A DNA stretch of 64,000 nt, taken from positions 37,955,548-38,019,547 of the forward strand of contig OW388299.1 of assembly GCA_936450465.1 (NCBI GenBank), given 5' to 3'. The notes under the pieces were generated by a model. The model was given only the letters and a program-made list of their open reading frames with translations. It was not told the DNA's origin and ran no database searches. Below are positions 63,750-64,000 of this stretch, in pieces. Made by a program: the position numbers and the translations under genes. Source of the stretch: Gibbula magus. Lineage: Eukaryota > Mollusca > Gastropoda > Trochida > Trochidae. Numbering within the stretch: the stretch's first letter is position 1; every line of letters starts with the position of its first letter.

Positions 63750-64000
63750 TGCCCTGCCGTTAGAGTTCAACAAGGTTAATAGTAACCATCACCATCAACA
63801 TCATAAAAACCTCCAAAATAAGTAAAACATTTACAAAACATGTAGGCTATCACCCCGGCCGCTATTCCCACACGGAGCAATTTCGCTCATTCCCTATCGA
63901 TTTAAACTCCTCAAATTGACCACGGACTCTTTCCAATCACTCCTCTATCTTTGCCTGAGATACAGCATACATGGAATGTGATGGGATTCTTGCAACACTT
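63750..64000 (-). promoter_or_regulatory. Region upstream of the C18orf63 start (5' UTR/promoter candidate)
   Basis: Moderately GC-rich sequence upstream of the ATG at 63749. No TATA box, initiator or acceptor could be assigned with confidence, and the transcription start is unknown. Confidence 0.3.

Overview
The window is eukaryotic, intron-rich, AT-rich animal DNA with very dense small repeats. The organism is most likely a marine invertebrate, probably a mollusc. This is inferred from the two conserved animal genes, the abundance of tRNA-derived SINEs, (TCCG)n-bearing short elements and a DIRS retrotransposon; no single sequence proves the taxon. No prokaryotic feature, CRISPR array or rRNA was seen.

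Layout. 1-3150: the 3' end of a plus-strand gene whose last coding exon (2807-3092) encodes a charged coiled-coil-like tail; the rest is intron carrying SINEs, a 115-bp palindrome and a 21-bp minisatellite. 3150-8200: intergenic, with a 1.49-kb element flanked by TTAA (piggyBac-like, non-autonomous), a G-rich minisatellite and assorted repeats. 8202-49090: a complete plus-strand MROH1 orthologue (maestro HEAT-like repeat family member 1; lysosome fission factor, HPO-27 in worms), reconstructed here as 41 GT-AG exons encoding about 1,663 residues with every reading phase consistent. 49091-51760: its AT-rich 3' UTR. 52340-52985: a minisatellite between two convergent genes. 53052-63749: a complete minus-strand orthologue of human C18orf63 (DUF4708 family), 13 exons, about 684 residues.

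Most introns carry transposons. The largest MROH1 intron (27689-36807, 9.1 kb) is about 94% transposon: a 2.04-kb terminal-inverted-repeat element followed by a structurally complete 6.56-kb DIRS retrotransposon with gag-like, RT/RNase H and tyrosine-recombinase ORFs, 205-bp inverted termini and an internal complementary region. C18orf63 intron 4 holds a decayed Tc1-like transposon. Other introns contain SINEs, several MITE-like foldbacks (one with a 9-bp target duplication) and elements combining a CCCCCG hairpin, (TCCG)n and an internal 152- or 177-bp minisatellite.

Most notable observations. (1) MROH1 has a previously unflagged pair of homologous tandem exons (25752-25883 and 25937-26059), both phase 0, colinear at protein level and only 53 bp apart: the signature of mutually exclusive splicing. 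(2) MROH1 repeatedly shows local duplication of exon edges together with their splice sites (exon 3 both edges, exon 12 acceptor); the exon 12 case would add 23 residues in frame. (3) The C18orf63 homologue ends in a small SAP-like helix-turn-helix segment.
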